Part shown: positions 33,405 through 44,223 of the stretch, piece after piece
How the letters are laid out: the number at the start of each line of letters is the position of its first letter
How positions within the stretch are numbered: the first letter of the stretch is position 1
NCBI GenBank assembly: GCA_965247635.1
Contig: CBDFHJ010000007.1
Location: 62,001-126,000 of the forward strand
DNA from: CBDFHJ01 sp965247635
GTDB lineage: Bacteria; Chloroflexota; Dehalococcoidia; Lucifugimonadales; Australimonadaceae
Reading direction: 5' to 3'
Length of the DNA: 64,000 nt
Made by a program: the position numbers and the translations under genes
Notes under the pieces: model-generated
Seen by the model: only the letters and a program-made list of their open reading frames with translations
The model's database searches: none
What the model was told of the DNA's origin: nothing

Positions 33405-33812
33405 GTGTCCCAACTAGAAGTAAGCAAAGCAGAGGCCGCCGAGGAACGAAGCGAGCAGACCAGGTCTTTCGTCCGCACAGTGAAGGCGGCTGCCCGACGT
33501 AAGTACACCCCCGAAGAGAAGATCCGAATTGTTCTGGAGGGCTTCCGCCGCGAGGTCACAGCCAACGACCTGTGCCGGCGGGAGGGGATCAAGCCCCACT
33601 CCTACTACTCGTGGACCAAAGAGTTCATGGAGGCGGGCAAGGAGAGGTTGACCCGTGACTCGGTTCGGGACGCCACTCAGCATGAGGTAGGGCAACTCAA
33701 GCGAGAGAACGGGGAACTCAAGGAGCTAGTGGCCGATCTGTCGCTGGAGGCGTACCGTCTCAAAAAAACGGCCATCCCCATGCCCCAGGACGCCACCGGT
33801 ACCAGCGGATGA
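33405..33812 (+). CDS. IS3-family transposase OrfA
   Basis: 135 residues. A charged lead (SKAEAAEERSEQTRSF) precedes the helix-turn-helix YTPEEKIRIVLEGFRRE ... ANDLCRREGIKPHSYYSWTK. GTG start with AAAGGAG upstream. An A7 run (33762-33768) lies in a stretch open in both frames up to OrfB, so a -1 frameshift could produce OrfAB. Confidence 0.92.
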   Translation: MSQLEVSKAEAAEERSEQTRSFVRTVKAAARRKYTPEEKIRIVLEGFRREVTANDLCRREGIKPHSYYSWTKEFMEAGKERLTRDSVRDATQHEVGQLKRENGELKELVADLSLEAYRLKKTAIPMPQDATGTSG

Positions 33813-34795
33813 GCGCCCCGGAGAAGGCAGAGGTAGTTACCAAAGTATCCTCGTCTCCCCTCCCCAAACGAAAGGTCCTCAGAGAGCTGGGCATCCCTAA
33901 GAGCACCTACTACCGGTGGCTCAGACGCCAAGACCAACAAGGACTTGAGGACCGACCAGGAGGCGATCAGCCACCATGGAACCGTCTCACTATTCAGGAA
34001 GAACGCTCAGTCCTGTTATCAGCCAGGGAGATGCCAGAGCTGAGCTGCCGTCAGCTGGCCGCGGGGATCACCGACAACCAGGGCTTCTCAGTCTCAGAGT
34101 CCAGCGTCTACCGTATCCTGGGCAGGGAGGGCCTAGTGAAGAGGCCTGAGATGCGGTTGGCCGCGGGGAAGGAGTACCACCGCAAGACCACAGGACCTCA
34201 CCAGATGTGGGCCACCGATGCCTCATACTTCAGGGTGGTTGGGTGGGGCTACTACTACCTGGTCACCGTTATGGACGACTACTCCCGCTTCATCCTGGCT
34301 CACAGGCTTCAGCAAGATATGACGGCCGACTCCTTCATCGAGGTGGTCCAGGATGCTGTGGACACGACCAGCATGGACCAAGTTCCAGTCACAGACCGCA
34401 CCAGGCTGCTGAGTGACAACGGTCCAGGCTATGTCTCAAGAGCATTCAGGGACTACCTGGGGATGGTTGGCATCAAGCACATCCTAGCAACTCCTTTCCA
34501 CCCTCAGACCAACGGGAAGCTGGAGCGCTACCACCAGACCATCAAACGGGACGTCAACCAGGTGCCTTATGAGTTGCCCGCCGACCTTGAGGCCGCTATC
34601 GCGGCCTTCGTCAGCTACTACAACTACCGGCGCTATCACAAGGCTCTGGGCAACGTGACACCATCAGACGTGCTCAAGGGAAGACGGCAAGAGATCCTAC
34701 AACGCAGGAAGGAGGTGAAGGCTCAAACCACCGAACGGCGACGACGCTACAACAGGGCCCTCAGGGAGCTCGCCAGACCTCCATCCAGCCCCTGA
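33809..34795 (+). CDS. IS3-family transposase OrfB (DDE integrase)
   Basis: 328 residues. N-terminal IPKSTYYRWLRRQ helix-turn-helix, then the rve core with catalytic Asp in MWATDASYF, Asp in LLSDNGPGYVSRAF and Glu in TNGKLERYHQTIKRD. Overlaps OrfA by four bases. This copy keeps the full C-terminus (RRRRYNRALRELARPP), unlike its twin at 56670. Confidence 0.94.
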   Translation: MSAPEKAEVVTKVSSSPLPKRKVLRELGIPKSTYYRWLRRQDQQGLEDRPGGDQPPWNRLTIQEERSVLLSAREMPELSCRQLAAGITDNQGFSVSESSVYRILGREGLVKRPEMRLAAGKEYHRKTTGPHQMWATDASYFRVVGWGYYYLVTVMDDYSRFILAHRLQQDMTADSFIEVVQDAVDTTSMDQVPVTDRTRLLSDNGPGYVSRAFRDYLGMVGIKHILATPFHPQTNGKLERYHQTIKRDVNQVPYELPADLEAAIAAFVSYYNYRRYHKALGNVTPSDVLKGRRQEILQRRKEVKAQTTERRRRYNRALRELARPPSSP

Positions 34796-34982
34796 TCTCT
34801 CGGCTCCCAATGTGTCCCACTTTTGCTGGTTGCTAACAATTGTCGCGTGGAAAGGTGTCCTATGTAATGCCCTGCAAGCCATTGTGTCGCAGCCAATCTT
34901 GTGGTAGTGGCGAAACGGTTTCTGGTCGGAGCGACTGCAAGTGACGAACGGAAAGGTGGCAATCCGCCTGAGCAAGGCGGTC

Positions 34983-35012
34983 TTGACACAGAAGCGCCTA
35001 GAGACGTATCCT
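34983..35012 (+). promoter_or_regulatory. Promoter and leader hairpin of the restriction-modification operon
   Basis: TTGACA (34983-34988), 18-base spacer, TATCCT (35007-35012). Overlapping it, CCTTGGAT-AGC-ATCCAAGG (35010-35028) is a perfect 8-bp inverted repeat at the expected transcript start. It could be an operator or a 5' mRNA hairpin. The first gene starts at 35056. Confidence 0.55.
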
Positions 35013-35055
35013 TGGATAGCATCCAAGGCCACCCCGCAGTCTCGTTTCGGGAGAT

Positions 35056-35307
35056 ATGAGAATGGCTTCAAAGAAACGCCTGCTACCGACTGGCGAGTGC
35101 TGGTGTGGTTGCGGCGCGGAGACGGCGATCGGCTCGTTCTTCCTGCCCGGCCACGACAAGACCGCTGAGTCCGCGGTTATCTCCGTCGAATACGGCGGCG
35201 TCCCCGGCTTCCTGGTCCGTCACGGATACGGACCAGGGGGCAAGAACGCCTTACGCGAGGTGGACAGGTGGCGGGCCGAGAGCAAGCGTAAGAGTGATAC
35301 CAAATGA
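35056..35307 (+). CDS. Small Cys-motif protein at the head of the type I R-M operon
   Basis: 83 residues. TGECWCGCGAETAIGSFFLPGH resembles a small metal-binding knuckle (C-x-C-x-C with a downstream GHD). The rest is EYGGVPGFLVRHGYGPGG and a basic tail. GGGAG lies before the ATG. Its stop overlaps the hsdM start (ATGA), so it is coupled to the methylase. I know no function; a controller or accessory role is only a guess from position. Confidence 0.7.
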   Translation: MRMASKKRLLPTGECWCGCGAETAIGSFFLPGHDKTAESAVISVEYGGVPGFLVRHGYGPGGKNALREVDRWRAESKRKSDTK

Positions 35308-36882
35308 CAACATCTCGACAGAGACCGCCCAACACCCAGTCCAACACAAACAGCGCCACGACGGGCTACGAAGCCGAGCTGTGGCGGATGGCGGACGCCC
35401 TGCGCGGCAGCATGGACGCCGCCGAGTACAAGCATGTCGTTCTTGGCCTGATCTTCCTCAAGTACATCTCCGACGCCTTCGAAGAGGTCTACGCTGAGCT
35501 GGAGGCCGCGCACGACCAGGGCGCAGACCCCGAGGACCCCGACGAATACCGCGCCCAGAACATCTTCTGGGCCCCTCTTGAAGCTCGCTGGCCTCAACTG
35601 CAAGCGCAGGCACGCCAGTCCACCATCGGCCAGGCCGTCGACGACGCCATGATCGGCATCGAGCGGGACAACCCCGTGCTCAAGGACGTGCTGCCCAAGG
35701 ACTACGCTCGGCCGTCGCTGGACAAGCAGCGTCTGGGCCAGATCATCGACCTCATCAGCAACATCCAGGTCGGGGACCAGGAGGCCCGTTCCAAGGACGT
35801 TTTGGGCCGCGTCTACGAGTACTTCCTCTCCCAGTTCGCCAGCGCCGAGGGCAAGAAGGGCGGCGAGTTTTACACCCCCCGCAGCGTGGTGAAGCTCCTG
35901 GTCGAGATGCTGGAGCCCTACCAGGGCCGCGTTTATGACCCCTGCTGCGGCTCCTCCGGTATGTTCGTGCAGTCGGTGGAGTTCATCCGCGCCCACGCCA
36001 GCGGGAACGGCAACGGCGGCAGGGCGCGAGGCGACATCTCCATCTACGGCCAAGAGTCCAACTACACCACCTGGCGGCTGGCCAAGATGAACCTGGCGAT
36101 ACGGGGCATCGAGGGCCAGATCGCCCACGGCGACAGCTTCCACAACGACCGCCACCCCGACCTGAAGGCCGACTTTATTCTGGCCAATCCACCCTTCAAC
36201 ATCTCCGACTGGGGTGGCGAACGCCTTCAGGAGGACAAACGCTGGCAGTACGGCGCTCCGCCCAAGGGCAACGCCAACTTCGCCTGGGTCCAGCACATGG
36301 CGCACCACCTGTCGCCCACCGGCATCGCGGGCTTCGTGCTGGCCAACGGCTCCATGTCGTCGAACCAGTCCGGCGAGGGCGACATACGTAAGAGCCTCAT
36401 TGAAGCCGACCTTGTGGACTGCATGGTAGCGATGCCGGGCCAGCTCTTCTACTCCACCCAGATACCCGCCTGCCTCTGGTTCCTCTCAAGGGAACGCAAG
36501 AGTGGGAGATACCGTGACCGGCAGGGTGAGGTTCTCTTCATCGACGCACGCAAGATGGGGCGCATGACCGACCGCACCCACCGGGAGCTGACCGACGACG
36601 ACATCGCCCGCATTGCCGGCACGTACCACGCCTGGCGGGGCGAGGATGGCGCGGGCGAATACACCGACGTTCCCGGCTTCTGCAAGAGTGCGTCGCTGGA
36701 TGAGGTGCGTAAGCACGGCCACGTCCTCACCCCCGGCCGCTACGTCGGCGCTGCGCCCCAGGAAGACGACGGTGAGCCCTTTGAGGAGAAGATGGCGCGT
36801 CTCACCGCCCAGTGGCGACAGCAGCAAGCCGAGGCCGCGAAGCTGGACGCTGCGATAGAGGCGAACCTGAGGGGGCTTGGGT

Positions 36883-36893
<11 letters not shown>
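35304..36893 (+). CDS. hsdM: Type I restriction-modification DNA methyltransferase, M subunit
   Basis: 529 residues. N6-adenine methylase of a type I R-M complex. The N-terminal HsdM_N helix bundle includes VVLGLIFLKYISDAFEE. The catalytic domain has KGGEFYTPRSVVKLLVEM, motif I YDPCCGSSGMFV and motif IV ANPPFN. Motif IV NPPF fits N6-adenine specificity. It shares four bases with the preceding gene and overlaps hsdS by 11, a tight operon. Confidence 0.96.
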
Positions 36894-38183
<1,290 letters not shown>

Positions 38184-38187
<4 letters not shown>

Positions 38188-38858
38188 CTGTGGAGACCTT
38201 CGAGGGCATAAACGCCAAGATTGAACGAGCCAGGGTTGAGCTGCTGAGCCTCGAATCCGACATCACAGCCGTCTGCGCACATCGGCGTCGTCAAATTATT
38301 TTCGAACATTCCCAACCAGGACCATTCGTCCTTGATGATCATCCGCGTTTGCCTATTGATTACTCGATCAGAGTTGGGCAAATCGTATACAGTCTACGAT
38401 CGGCGCTAGACCATCTGGTCTGGCAGCTTGTTCTCATCAACGGAAAGAAACCTGGTAATCGGAACGAGTTTCCTATATTCGATTCGGAGGAAAAGTACCA
38501 AAAGGAAAGCAAAAACAAGTTGAAGGGGGTAAGCGCCAACAGGTGCGAATTGATTCGCTCAATCCAACCGTTCAGCCATTGCGGTAAAACGGGGGACCAC
38601 CTATGGATGCTTCACTCCATGTGCAACATCGACAAGCACCGCCACCTTAATGTAGTAGCCACACATTCAGTCACCAACGTGTCCCGCCCGGAAATCGAAT
38701 GTATTGTCGACGTCTGTTTCTTGGACTTTGCATTGGAATCCGCGAGTCCCGGATATTCTTCGCCAATTGAGCTACGAGGAGTCAAGAGGCCCCCTGTTCT
38801 ATCAGTTTTGTTCTGCTGCTTGGCGACGGTCATTCATGTAGTGAACGTCCTCAAGTAA
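38184..38858 (+). CDS. R-M operon protein X1, R-x4-H (HEPN-like?) paralogue
   Basis: 224 residues, translationally coupled to hsdS. The core is YSIRVGQIVYSLRSALDHLVWQ, with R-x4-H in RSALDH, then a FPIFDSEEKY strand and a second conserved block CNIDKHRHLNVV. The same blocks occur in X2 (39071). The R-x4-H pattern in a helix is the HEPN ribonuclease signature, but this assignment is inference; related proteins in databases are mostly unannotated. The N-terminus (INAKIERARVELLSLESDI) is probably a coiled helix. No signal peptide or membrane segment in the main body. Confidence 0.7.
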
Positions 38859-38907
38859 AGAATGCAAGGTCGAGGGAGTTTCGGCTGTGCCTGATCCATG
38901 GGATACC

Positions 38908-39057
38908 ATGTGCGAATCGAGTACTCTCTCCATCGTTCGCGATGCGCTGCTGCCAAACCTGGTGGGGGGGGAGACGAGGGTGGCGGAGGCGGAGTCCGCG
39001 TACTGCAATCAGCCTGAAGAGGGCTCCCAAGTGTTAGAAACTCCTGACATTACCTGA
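38908..39057 (+). pseudogene. hsdS 3'-end remnant between X1 and X2
   Basis: A 49-codon frame reading TLSIVRDALLPNLVGGETRVA, homologous to LAAIRDTLLPKLVSGEIRVD at the C-terminus of HsdS. It contains a G9 run. The most economical explanation is duplication of a module made of the hsdS tail and the X gene. Confidence 0.75.
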
Positions 39058-39070
39058 GAGGACCTGCTGT

Positions 39071-40081
39071 TTGACAAACGATATGCCTAATCAGGAAAGC
39101 CGCAACCAGTGGCGTGAGAGAATCATTCGGGATCAGGACGACCTTCAGGAGCGTCTGAAGGTAACGCGTGCCCTTGGGGAGCAAGCGCGCCAGGAGTGGA
39201 AGCGCGTACATCAGCAGCAACGAGAAATATGGGAGGCAATGCCGAAAAGACATATCCGTGGTGAACCCTTCTTGGCGATGTTAGAAGGTGTAGAAGCCAA
39301 AATCAGGCGGTCACAGGAACAGTTGAAGTCCCTTGAGGCCGACCTCTTAGCATTCTGTAAGGCTCAACATACATTCATCAAACAGGAGGTCGACAGCCAA
39401 GGCGAAGAAGAATTCTGGGTATACCACGGGGATAAGCCTAGGGTACCGATGGAGTATTCGGTCAGAGTTGGGGAGATCGCATACAACTGGCGCTCCGCCT
39501 TGGACCACCTTGTGTGGCAGCTAGTGCTGGCCAATCAAGAGGAACCTGGGCCTCACAACCAATTTCCAATCGCCCGAAACTGCCAAGCATTTAACGACAT
39601 GACAAGTGAGAAGACAAAGAGGGGAAAGAAAAAGAAAGCCTACCTGACGGGTATAAGTTTGTTTGATTTCCATCTGGTCGAGAATTGTCAGCCATACAAC
39701 GGGTTACTTCCTCTTCAGAAGCTCAATGATATCTGTAATATTGATAAACATAGGCACCTAAATATAGTGGCAGTAGGCCTGGTTGATGCCGAAGTAGAAT
39801 CCGCAGAATATGATGGAAATGTCAGTCCTCTCTCCGCCCTGGGAACTGTCAACTTTCGTCTATTAGAGCCAGGCGTCGAACTTGCCCGATTTCGGCCCCC
39901 AGGGAAGTTTAAATTCAATCCTAGAATCGATGTGTGCTTCACGAGCCTTGATTTGGCCTACCACGCGAGCACTGAGTCTACAACCACGCCTACACAGTCC
40001 GATTCCGTCAAGAACACCCTTCAATACTGCCTCAGTGCTGTTGATAGTGCGGTTCAAGTCTTGAAGAATCAAGAATCTTGA
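39071..40081 (+). CDS. R-M operon protein X2, R-x4-H (HEPN-like?) paralogue with coiled-coil
   Basis: 336 residues (TTG at 39071; ATG at 39083 is an alternative). About the first 110 residues are a long charged coiled-coil (DDLQERLKVTRALGEQARQE ... RSQEQLKSLEADLLAF). Then comes the core YSVRVGEIAYNWRSALDHLVWQ with the same R-x4-H as X1, FPIARN and CNIDKHRHLNIV. Lys-rich insert near 39620. Lies 15 bp before hsdR. Function unknown; an effector or regulator carried within the R-M operon is a reasonable hypothesis. Confidence 0.7.
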   Translation: MTNDMPNQESRNQWRERIIRDQDDLQERLKVTRALGEQARQEWKRVHQQQREIWEAMPKRHIRGEPFLAMLEGVEAKIRRSQEQLKSLEADLLAFCKAQHTFIKQEVDSQGEEEFWVYHGDKPRVPMEYSVRVGEIAYNWRSALDHLVWQLVLANQEEPGPHNQFPIARNCQAFNDMTSEKTKRGKKKKAYLTGISLFDFHLVENCQPYNGLLPLQKLNDICNIDKHRHLNIVAVGLVDAEVESAEYDGNVSPLSALGTVNFRLLEPGVELARFRPPGKFKFNPRIDVCFTSLDLAYHASTESTTTPTQSDSVKNTLQYCLSAVDSAVQVLKNQES

Positions 40082-40096
40082 TAGCCTGATAAGACA

Positions 40097-43000
40097 ATGA
40101 CCACCATCAACGAGTCCGTGGTTGAAGAGGCGGCCCTCGAGTGGCTCGCTAGCCTTGGCTGGCAGGTGGCCTACGGGCCAGACATTGCGCCGGGCACGGC
40201 CAATGCTGAGCGCAACACCTACGACGAGGTGATACTGGAGCGTCGTCTGCGGGACGCTCTCACTGAGCTGAACCCTGGCCTGCCCACCACGGCGGTGGAC
40301 GACGCTTTCCGCAAGCTGACCCGCCCGGAGGGGCCGACCCTGGAGGCCCGCAACCGCGCCTTCCATCGGATGCTGGTCGACGGCGTGACGGTGGAGTATC
40401 GCACTGCCGACGGCGATATACGCGGCGCCCAGGCCCGCGTCGTCGACTTCGATGACCCATCGAACAACGACTGGCTGGCCGTCAACCAGTTCACCGTCAC
40501 CGAGAACAAGCACAACCGCAGGCCTGACGTGGTTCTATTCGTCAACGGCCTGCCCCTCTGCATCATTGAGCTCAAGAACCCGGCTGACGAGGACGCCACC
40601 ATCTGGACGGCCTGGCATCAGCTCCAGACCTACAAGGCCGAGCTATCTAACCTCTTCGCAATGAACGAGATGCTCATGGTCTCGGACGGCATCCAGTCGC
40701 GCATCGGCGCCCTTACAGCGGGCACAGAGTGGTTCAAGCCCTGGCGCACCATCGCCGGTGAGACCCTGGCCGACCCCAACATGACCGAGCTTCAGGTGAT
40801 GCTGGAGGGCGTCTGCGCACCCTCACGATTCCTCCAGATCGTCCGAGACTTCATCGTGTTCGAGGACGACGGCAGCGGCGCGCTCATTAAGAAGATGGCG
40901 GGCTATCACCAGTTTCACGCCGTGCAGGTGGCTGTCGACGAGACGCTAAGGGCCGCCGAGCTGCAGCGGGCTGCCACGGAGGTTGCCGATGAACGGGGGC
41001 AGTACGAGGCTGGCCGTAAACCGGGTGGAGCGCCGGGTGACCATCGCATCGGCGTTGTCTGGCACACCCAGGGGTCGGGCAAAAGCCTGACCATGGCCTT
41101 CTACGCAGGAGTCATCATCCACGAGCTTGCCATGGAGAACCCCACCGTCGTCGTCCTCACCGACCGCAACGACCTGGACGACCAACTCTTTGGCACCTTC
41201 TCCCGTTGCCAGGACCTGCTGAGGCAGCCGCCGGTGCAGGCGGAGAATAGGGCCGACCTCCGCAGCAAGCTCTCCGTGCAATCGGGCGGCGTGGTGTTCA
41301 CCACCATCCAGAAGTTCTTCCCTGAAGAGATGGGTGACACCCATCCCACCCTATCGGACCGGCGCAACGTTGTGGTCATTGCCGACGAGGCGCACCGGAG
41401 CCAGTACGACTTCGTGGACGGCTTCGCTCGTCACATGCGGGACGCTTTGCCCAACGCATCGTTCGTCGGCTTCACCGGCACGCCCATCGAGCTTCAGGAC
41501 GCCAACACAAGGGCAGTGTTCGGGGACTACATCAGCATCTACGACATACAGAAGGCCGTTGAGGACGGGGCCACCGTGCCTATCTACTACGAGAGCCGTT
41601 TGGCCAAGCTGGCCCTCGTCGAAGACGAGAAACCGACCATCGACCCTGAGTTCGATGAGGCCACAGAGGGTGAGGAGGTAGAGCGCAGGGAGAAGCTCAA
41701 GACCAAGTGGGCGCAACTAGAGGCCGTGGTCGGGGCCGAGAGTCGTCTCAAGCAGGTGGCCCGGGACATTGTCAACCACTACGAGCAGCGCACGGAGGCC
41801 CTGGAAGGCAAGGCGATGGTGGTGTGCATGAGCCGCCGCATCTGCATCGATCTCTACCGGGAGCTGGTGAGGCTTCGACCTGACTGGCACAGCGACGATG
41901 ACGATCAGGGAGCCGTGAAGGTGGTGATGACCGGTTCGGCCACAGATCCGCTGGACTGGCAGCCCCACATCAGGAACAAGCCTCGAAGGGAGGCGTTGGC
42001 CAACCGCTTCCGGCGCCACGGCGACCCCTTCCGCATCGTATTGGTGCGGGACATGTGGCTGACCGGCTTCGATGCTCCCAGCTTGCACACCATGTACGTG
42101 GACAAGCCGATGCGCGGTCACGGATTGATGCAGGCCATCGCCAGGGTCAATCGGGTGTTCAAGGACAAGCCCGGCGGCCTGGTGGTCGACTACCTCGGCC
42201 TTGCCCAGAACCTCAAGCTGGCCCTCGCCACCTACACCGAGAGCGGGGGCACAGGACAGACGGCCATCGACCAGGAAGAGGCGGTAGCGGTGATGCTGGA
42301 AAAGTACGAGGTGTGCTGCGCCCTCTTCCACGGCTTCGCCTGGTCCAAGTGGACGACGGGCACTGCTACGGAACGGGTGGGACTGCTGCCTGCCGCTCAG
42401 GAGCATATCCTGGCCCAGGAGAACGGCAAGGACCGCTGCGTGAGCACTGTCAGGGAGCTGTCTCAAGCCTTCGCCTTGGCTGTACCCCATGAGGAGACCA
42501 TGCGCATCAGGGACGATGTGGGGTTCTTCCAGGCGGTGCAGTCGGTGTTGTCCAAGAGCGCCATCGGAGAGTCGCGGACGGAAGAGGACATGGACCATGC
42601 CGTTCGCCAGATCATCTCCCGCGCCGTGGCCTCCGAGGGGGTCATGGACATCTTCGCAGCAGCAGGACTGGACAAGCCGGACATATCGGTGTTGTCGGAC
42701 GAGTTCCTGGCCGAGGTGCAGGGTATGCCCCATCGCAACCTGGCTGTGGAGTTACTCCAGAAGCTATTGAAGGGGGAGATCTCCTCCAGGCGACGGAAGA
42801 ACGTGGTGCAGGCTCGCTCCTTCGCTGAGCTGCTGGAGCAAACACTGCGGAGATACCAGAACAGGGCTATCGAGGCCGCGCAGGTGATCGAGGAGCTGAT
42901 AGAGCTGGCCAAGGACATGCGGGAGGCCAGCGCTCGCGGCGAGAAGCTGGGCCTGTCGGAGGACGAGCTGGCCTTCTATGATGCCCTAGAGACCAACGAC

Positions 43001-43240
43001 AGCGCGGTGCAGGTGCTTGGTGACGAGACCCTCCGCACCATTGCCCGTGAGCTGGTCGACACCGTTCGGCGAAACGTCACCATCGACTGGACGCTGCGGG
43101 AGAACGTGCGCGCTCAACTCCGCGTGCTCGTCAGGCGTATCCTACGCAAGCATGGCTACCCGCCCGACAAGCAGGAGAAAGCCACCCAGACAGTCCTGGA
43201 GCAGGCAGAAGTGCTGTCACACGGGTGGGCCGCTGCTTGA
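40097..43240 (+). CDS. hsdR: Type I restriction enzyme, R subunit
   Basis: 1,047 residues, full length. The nuclease domain PD-(D/E)xK site is seen as NRRPDVVLFVNGLPLCIIELKNP. The SF2 translocase has Walker A HTQGSGKSLTM, DEAHRSQYDF and SFVGFTGTPIE, then RDMWLTGFDAPSLHTMYVDKP and IARVNRVFKDKPGGLVVDY. It cuts unmodified DNA after ATP-driven translocation when bound to HsdM2S. No frameshift is seen, so with hsdM and hsdS the system looks complete. Confidence 0.97.
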   Translation: MTTINESVVEEAALEWLASLGWQVAYGPDIAPGTANAERNTYDEVILERRLRDALTELNPGLPTTAVDDAFRKLTRPEGPTLEARNRAFHRMLVDGVTVEYRTADGDIRGAQARVVDFDDPSNNDWLAVNQFTVTENKHNRRPDVVLFVNGLPLCIIELKNPADEDATIWTAWHQLQTYKAELSNLFAMNEMLMVSDGIQSRIGALTAGTEWFKPWRTIAGETLADPNMTELQVMLEGVCAPSRFLQIVRDFIVFEDDGSGALIKKMAGYHQFHAVQVAVDETLRAAELQRAATEVADERGQYEAGRKPGGAPGDHRIGVVWHTQGSGKSLTMAFYAGVIIHELAMENPTVVVLTDRNDLDDQLFGTFSRCQDLLRQPPVQAENRADLRSKLSVQSGGVVFTTIQKFFPEEMGDTHPTLSDRRNVVVIADEAHRSQYDFVDGFARHMRDALPNASFVGFTGTPIELQDANTRAVFGDYISIYDIQKAVEDGATVPIYYESRLAKLALVEDEKPTIDPEFDEATEGEEVERREKLKTKWAQLEAVVGAESRLKQVARDIVNHYEQRTEALEGKAMVVCMSRRICIDLYRELVRLRPDWHSDDDDQGAVKVVMTGSATDPLDWQPHIRNKPRREALANRFRRHGDPFRIVLVRDMWLTGFDAPSLHTMYVDKPMRGHGLMQAIARVNRVFKDKPGGLVVDYLGLAQNLKLALATYTESGGTGQTAIDQEEAVAVMLEKYEVCCALFHGFAWSKWTTGTATERVGLLPAAQEHILAQENGKDRCVSTVRELSQAFALAVPHEETMRIRDDVGFFQAVQSVLSKSAIGESRTEEDMDHAVRQIISRAVASEGVMDIFAAAGLDKPDISVLSDEFLAEVQGMPHRNLAVELLQKLLKGEISSRRRKNVVQARSFAELLEQTLRRYQNRAIEAAQVIEELIELAKDMREASARGEKLGLSEDELAFYDALETNDSAVQVLGDETLRTIARELVDTVRRNVTIDWTLRENVRAQLRVLVRRILRKHGYPPDKQEKATQTVLEQAEVLSHGWAAA

Positions 43241-43286
43241 GGAGTCAGCAGTAGCACTGATTCTACAGCGCCAACCGGAACCGCAA

Positions 43287-43387
43287 GATGAAAGTTCTTG
43301 ATTTTGTCAAGTCTGGTGGGCCTACGTGTACTGTACTGCGAACTTTTCGATTGGCCGTTGCCTTGTGACCCACCCACGAGAGCTCTG
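43287..43387. repeat. Duplicated block, copy 1 (3' flank of lipoprotein gene)
   Basis: AAGTTCTTGATTTTGTC, GGTGGGCCTACGTGTACTG and TTGTGACCCACCCACGAGAG recur in the same order at 52517-52617. Both copies lie downstream of paralogous lipoprotein genes. No function recognised. The rest of 43241-43539 shows no gene. Confidence 0.75.
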
Positions 43388-43539
43388 CCCGCGGAAGCGC
43401 ATCTCCAGGAGATCAGGCGGGACGTAACCATAATCATTCGCCTCTCGCCCCGGCGATGTCCTTGCTCTGAAACATCCAGAAGTAGATGACACAGGCGACA
43501 AGGGGTTAGGCCGTAAGGACACCTTTACAATGCGATATA

Positions 43540-44223
43540 TCATTTCTTAGACCACCTTTCTACGGTCGTTAGAAGATGAAGCGCAGCGGCGGCAACTCTT
43601 GTGTCTTGTTCTAGCCGTAGGGAAGCCGCTCTGCCTTCAGGAGAGTCGGGCGTTCTTTCCGAATATAGGGCGATGCTAGCCTCGCCATTACCGTCTATTG
43701 CAAGTTCATAGTTCTTGACTGTCTTGGTTGGCAGGTATAGAGCTACAGCGACCAAATCTCCTTCACTGCCGTGAGGATGGCGATTAAGCAAGTACACAAT
43801 GGTATCCTGGTCTATCCACGTCTTCATCCTTTCAGGAAACTCTTCCATCACCTCTCTTAGACGCTGTGCGTCCCGAGCCTCATGGTCCAGGACGGGTTGA
43901 GACTGTCCAACTAGCGGAGCACCGGCTGGAGTTGGAGTTGTCCCTGCTGTACCCGAAGGTGTCTCTGCCTGTGTCGGCGACACAGTGTCCGACCCTACTT
44001 CACCTGTAGCTGTTGGTGTGTTTGATGGCGTCTCTGTCTGGAGCGGCGTCCCAGCGCCAGAACCGGCTTCAATCATAGCTGTTGGTGTGCTTGATGGCGT
44101 CTCTACCTGAGTCCCTGCCCCACCGGCCCACTCCACATCCATGGTTGGCGTTGGTGGGGAGCTGCCGCAGGCAGCTCCCTTCAAGGCCACCATTCCAACC
44201 ACGATGGCTGCTAGAAATCGCAT
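43540..44223 (-). CDS. Secreted lipoprotein with Thr/Pro-rich linker
   Basis: 227 residues. Signal peptide MRFLAAIVVGMVALKGAAC with a lipobox ending AAC. A long linker has repeated units of the form VETPSSTPTA, TETPSNTPTA and AETPSGT (about residues 35-105), which may hold the domain away from the membrane. The C-terminal domain (RDAQRLREVMEEFPERMKTW, DTIVYLL, YELAIDGNGEASIALYSERT) matches the paralogue at 52707. Function unknown. GGGGTGG lies before the ATG. Confidence 0.85.
   Translation of the reverse strand: MRFLAAIVVGMVALKGAACGSSPPTPTMDVEWAGGAGTQVETPSSTPTAMIEAGSGAGTPLQTETPSNTPTATGEVGSDTVSPTQAETPSGTAGTTPTPAGAPLVGQSQPVLDHEARDAQRLREVMEEFPERMKTWIDQDTIVYLLNRHPHGSEGDLVAVALYLPTKTVKNYELAIDGNGEASIALYSERTPDSPEGRAASLRLEQDTRVAAAALHLLTTVERWSKK

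Larger units (their letters stand above)
33294..34838 (+). mobile_element. IS3-family element, copy D
   Basis: 1,545 bp, ends TGTAGACCGTCAGCG and, inverted, TGTTAGCAACCAGC, both leading to TGGGACACAT. The same ends bound the inverted copy at 56576-58120. No target repeat is seen at either copy. Confidence 0.92.

Noticed and set aside
35220..36308. 362-codon leftward frame opposite hsdM
   Set aside because: Mirror of hsdM codon usage; no recognisable motifs; would overlap the operon's first genes.
41717..42733. 338-codon leftward frame opposite hsdR
   Set aside because: Entirely within hsdR, which is intact and clearly recognised.
43960..44130. Repeated units resembling a CRISPR or minisatellite
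   Set aside because: They encode the in-frame T/P/S linker of a lipoprotein, with no spacer structure. I found no CRISPR array or cas gene in the window.
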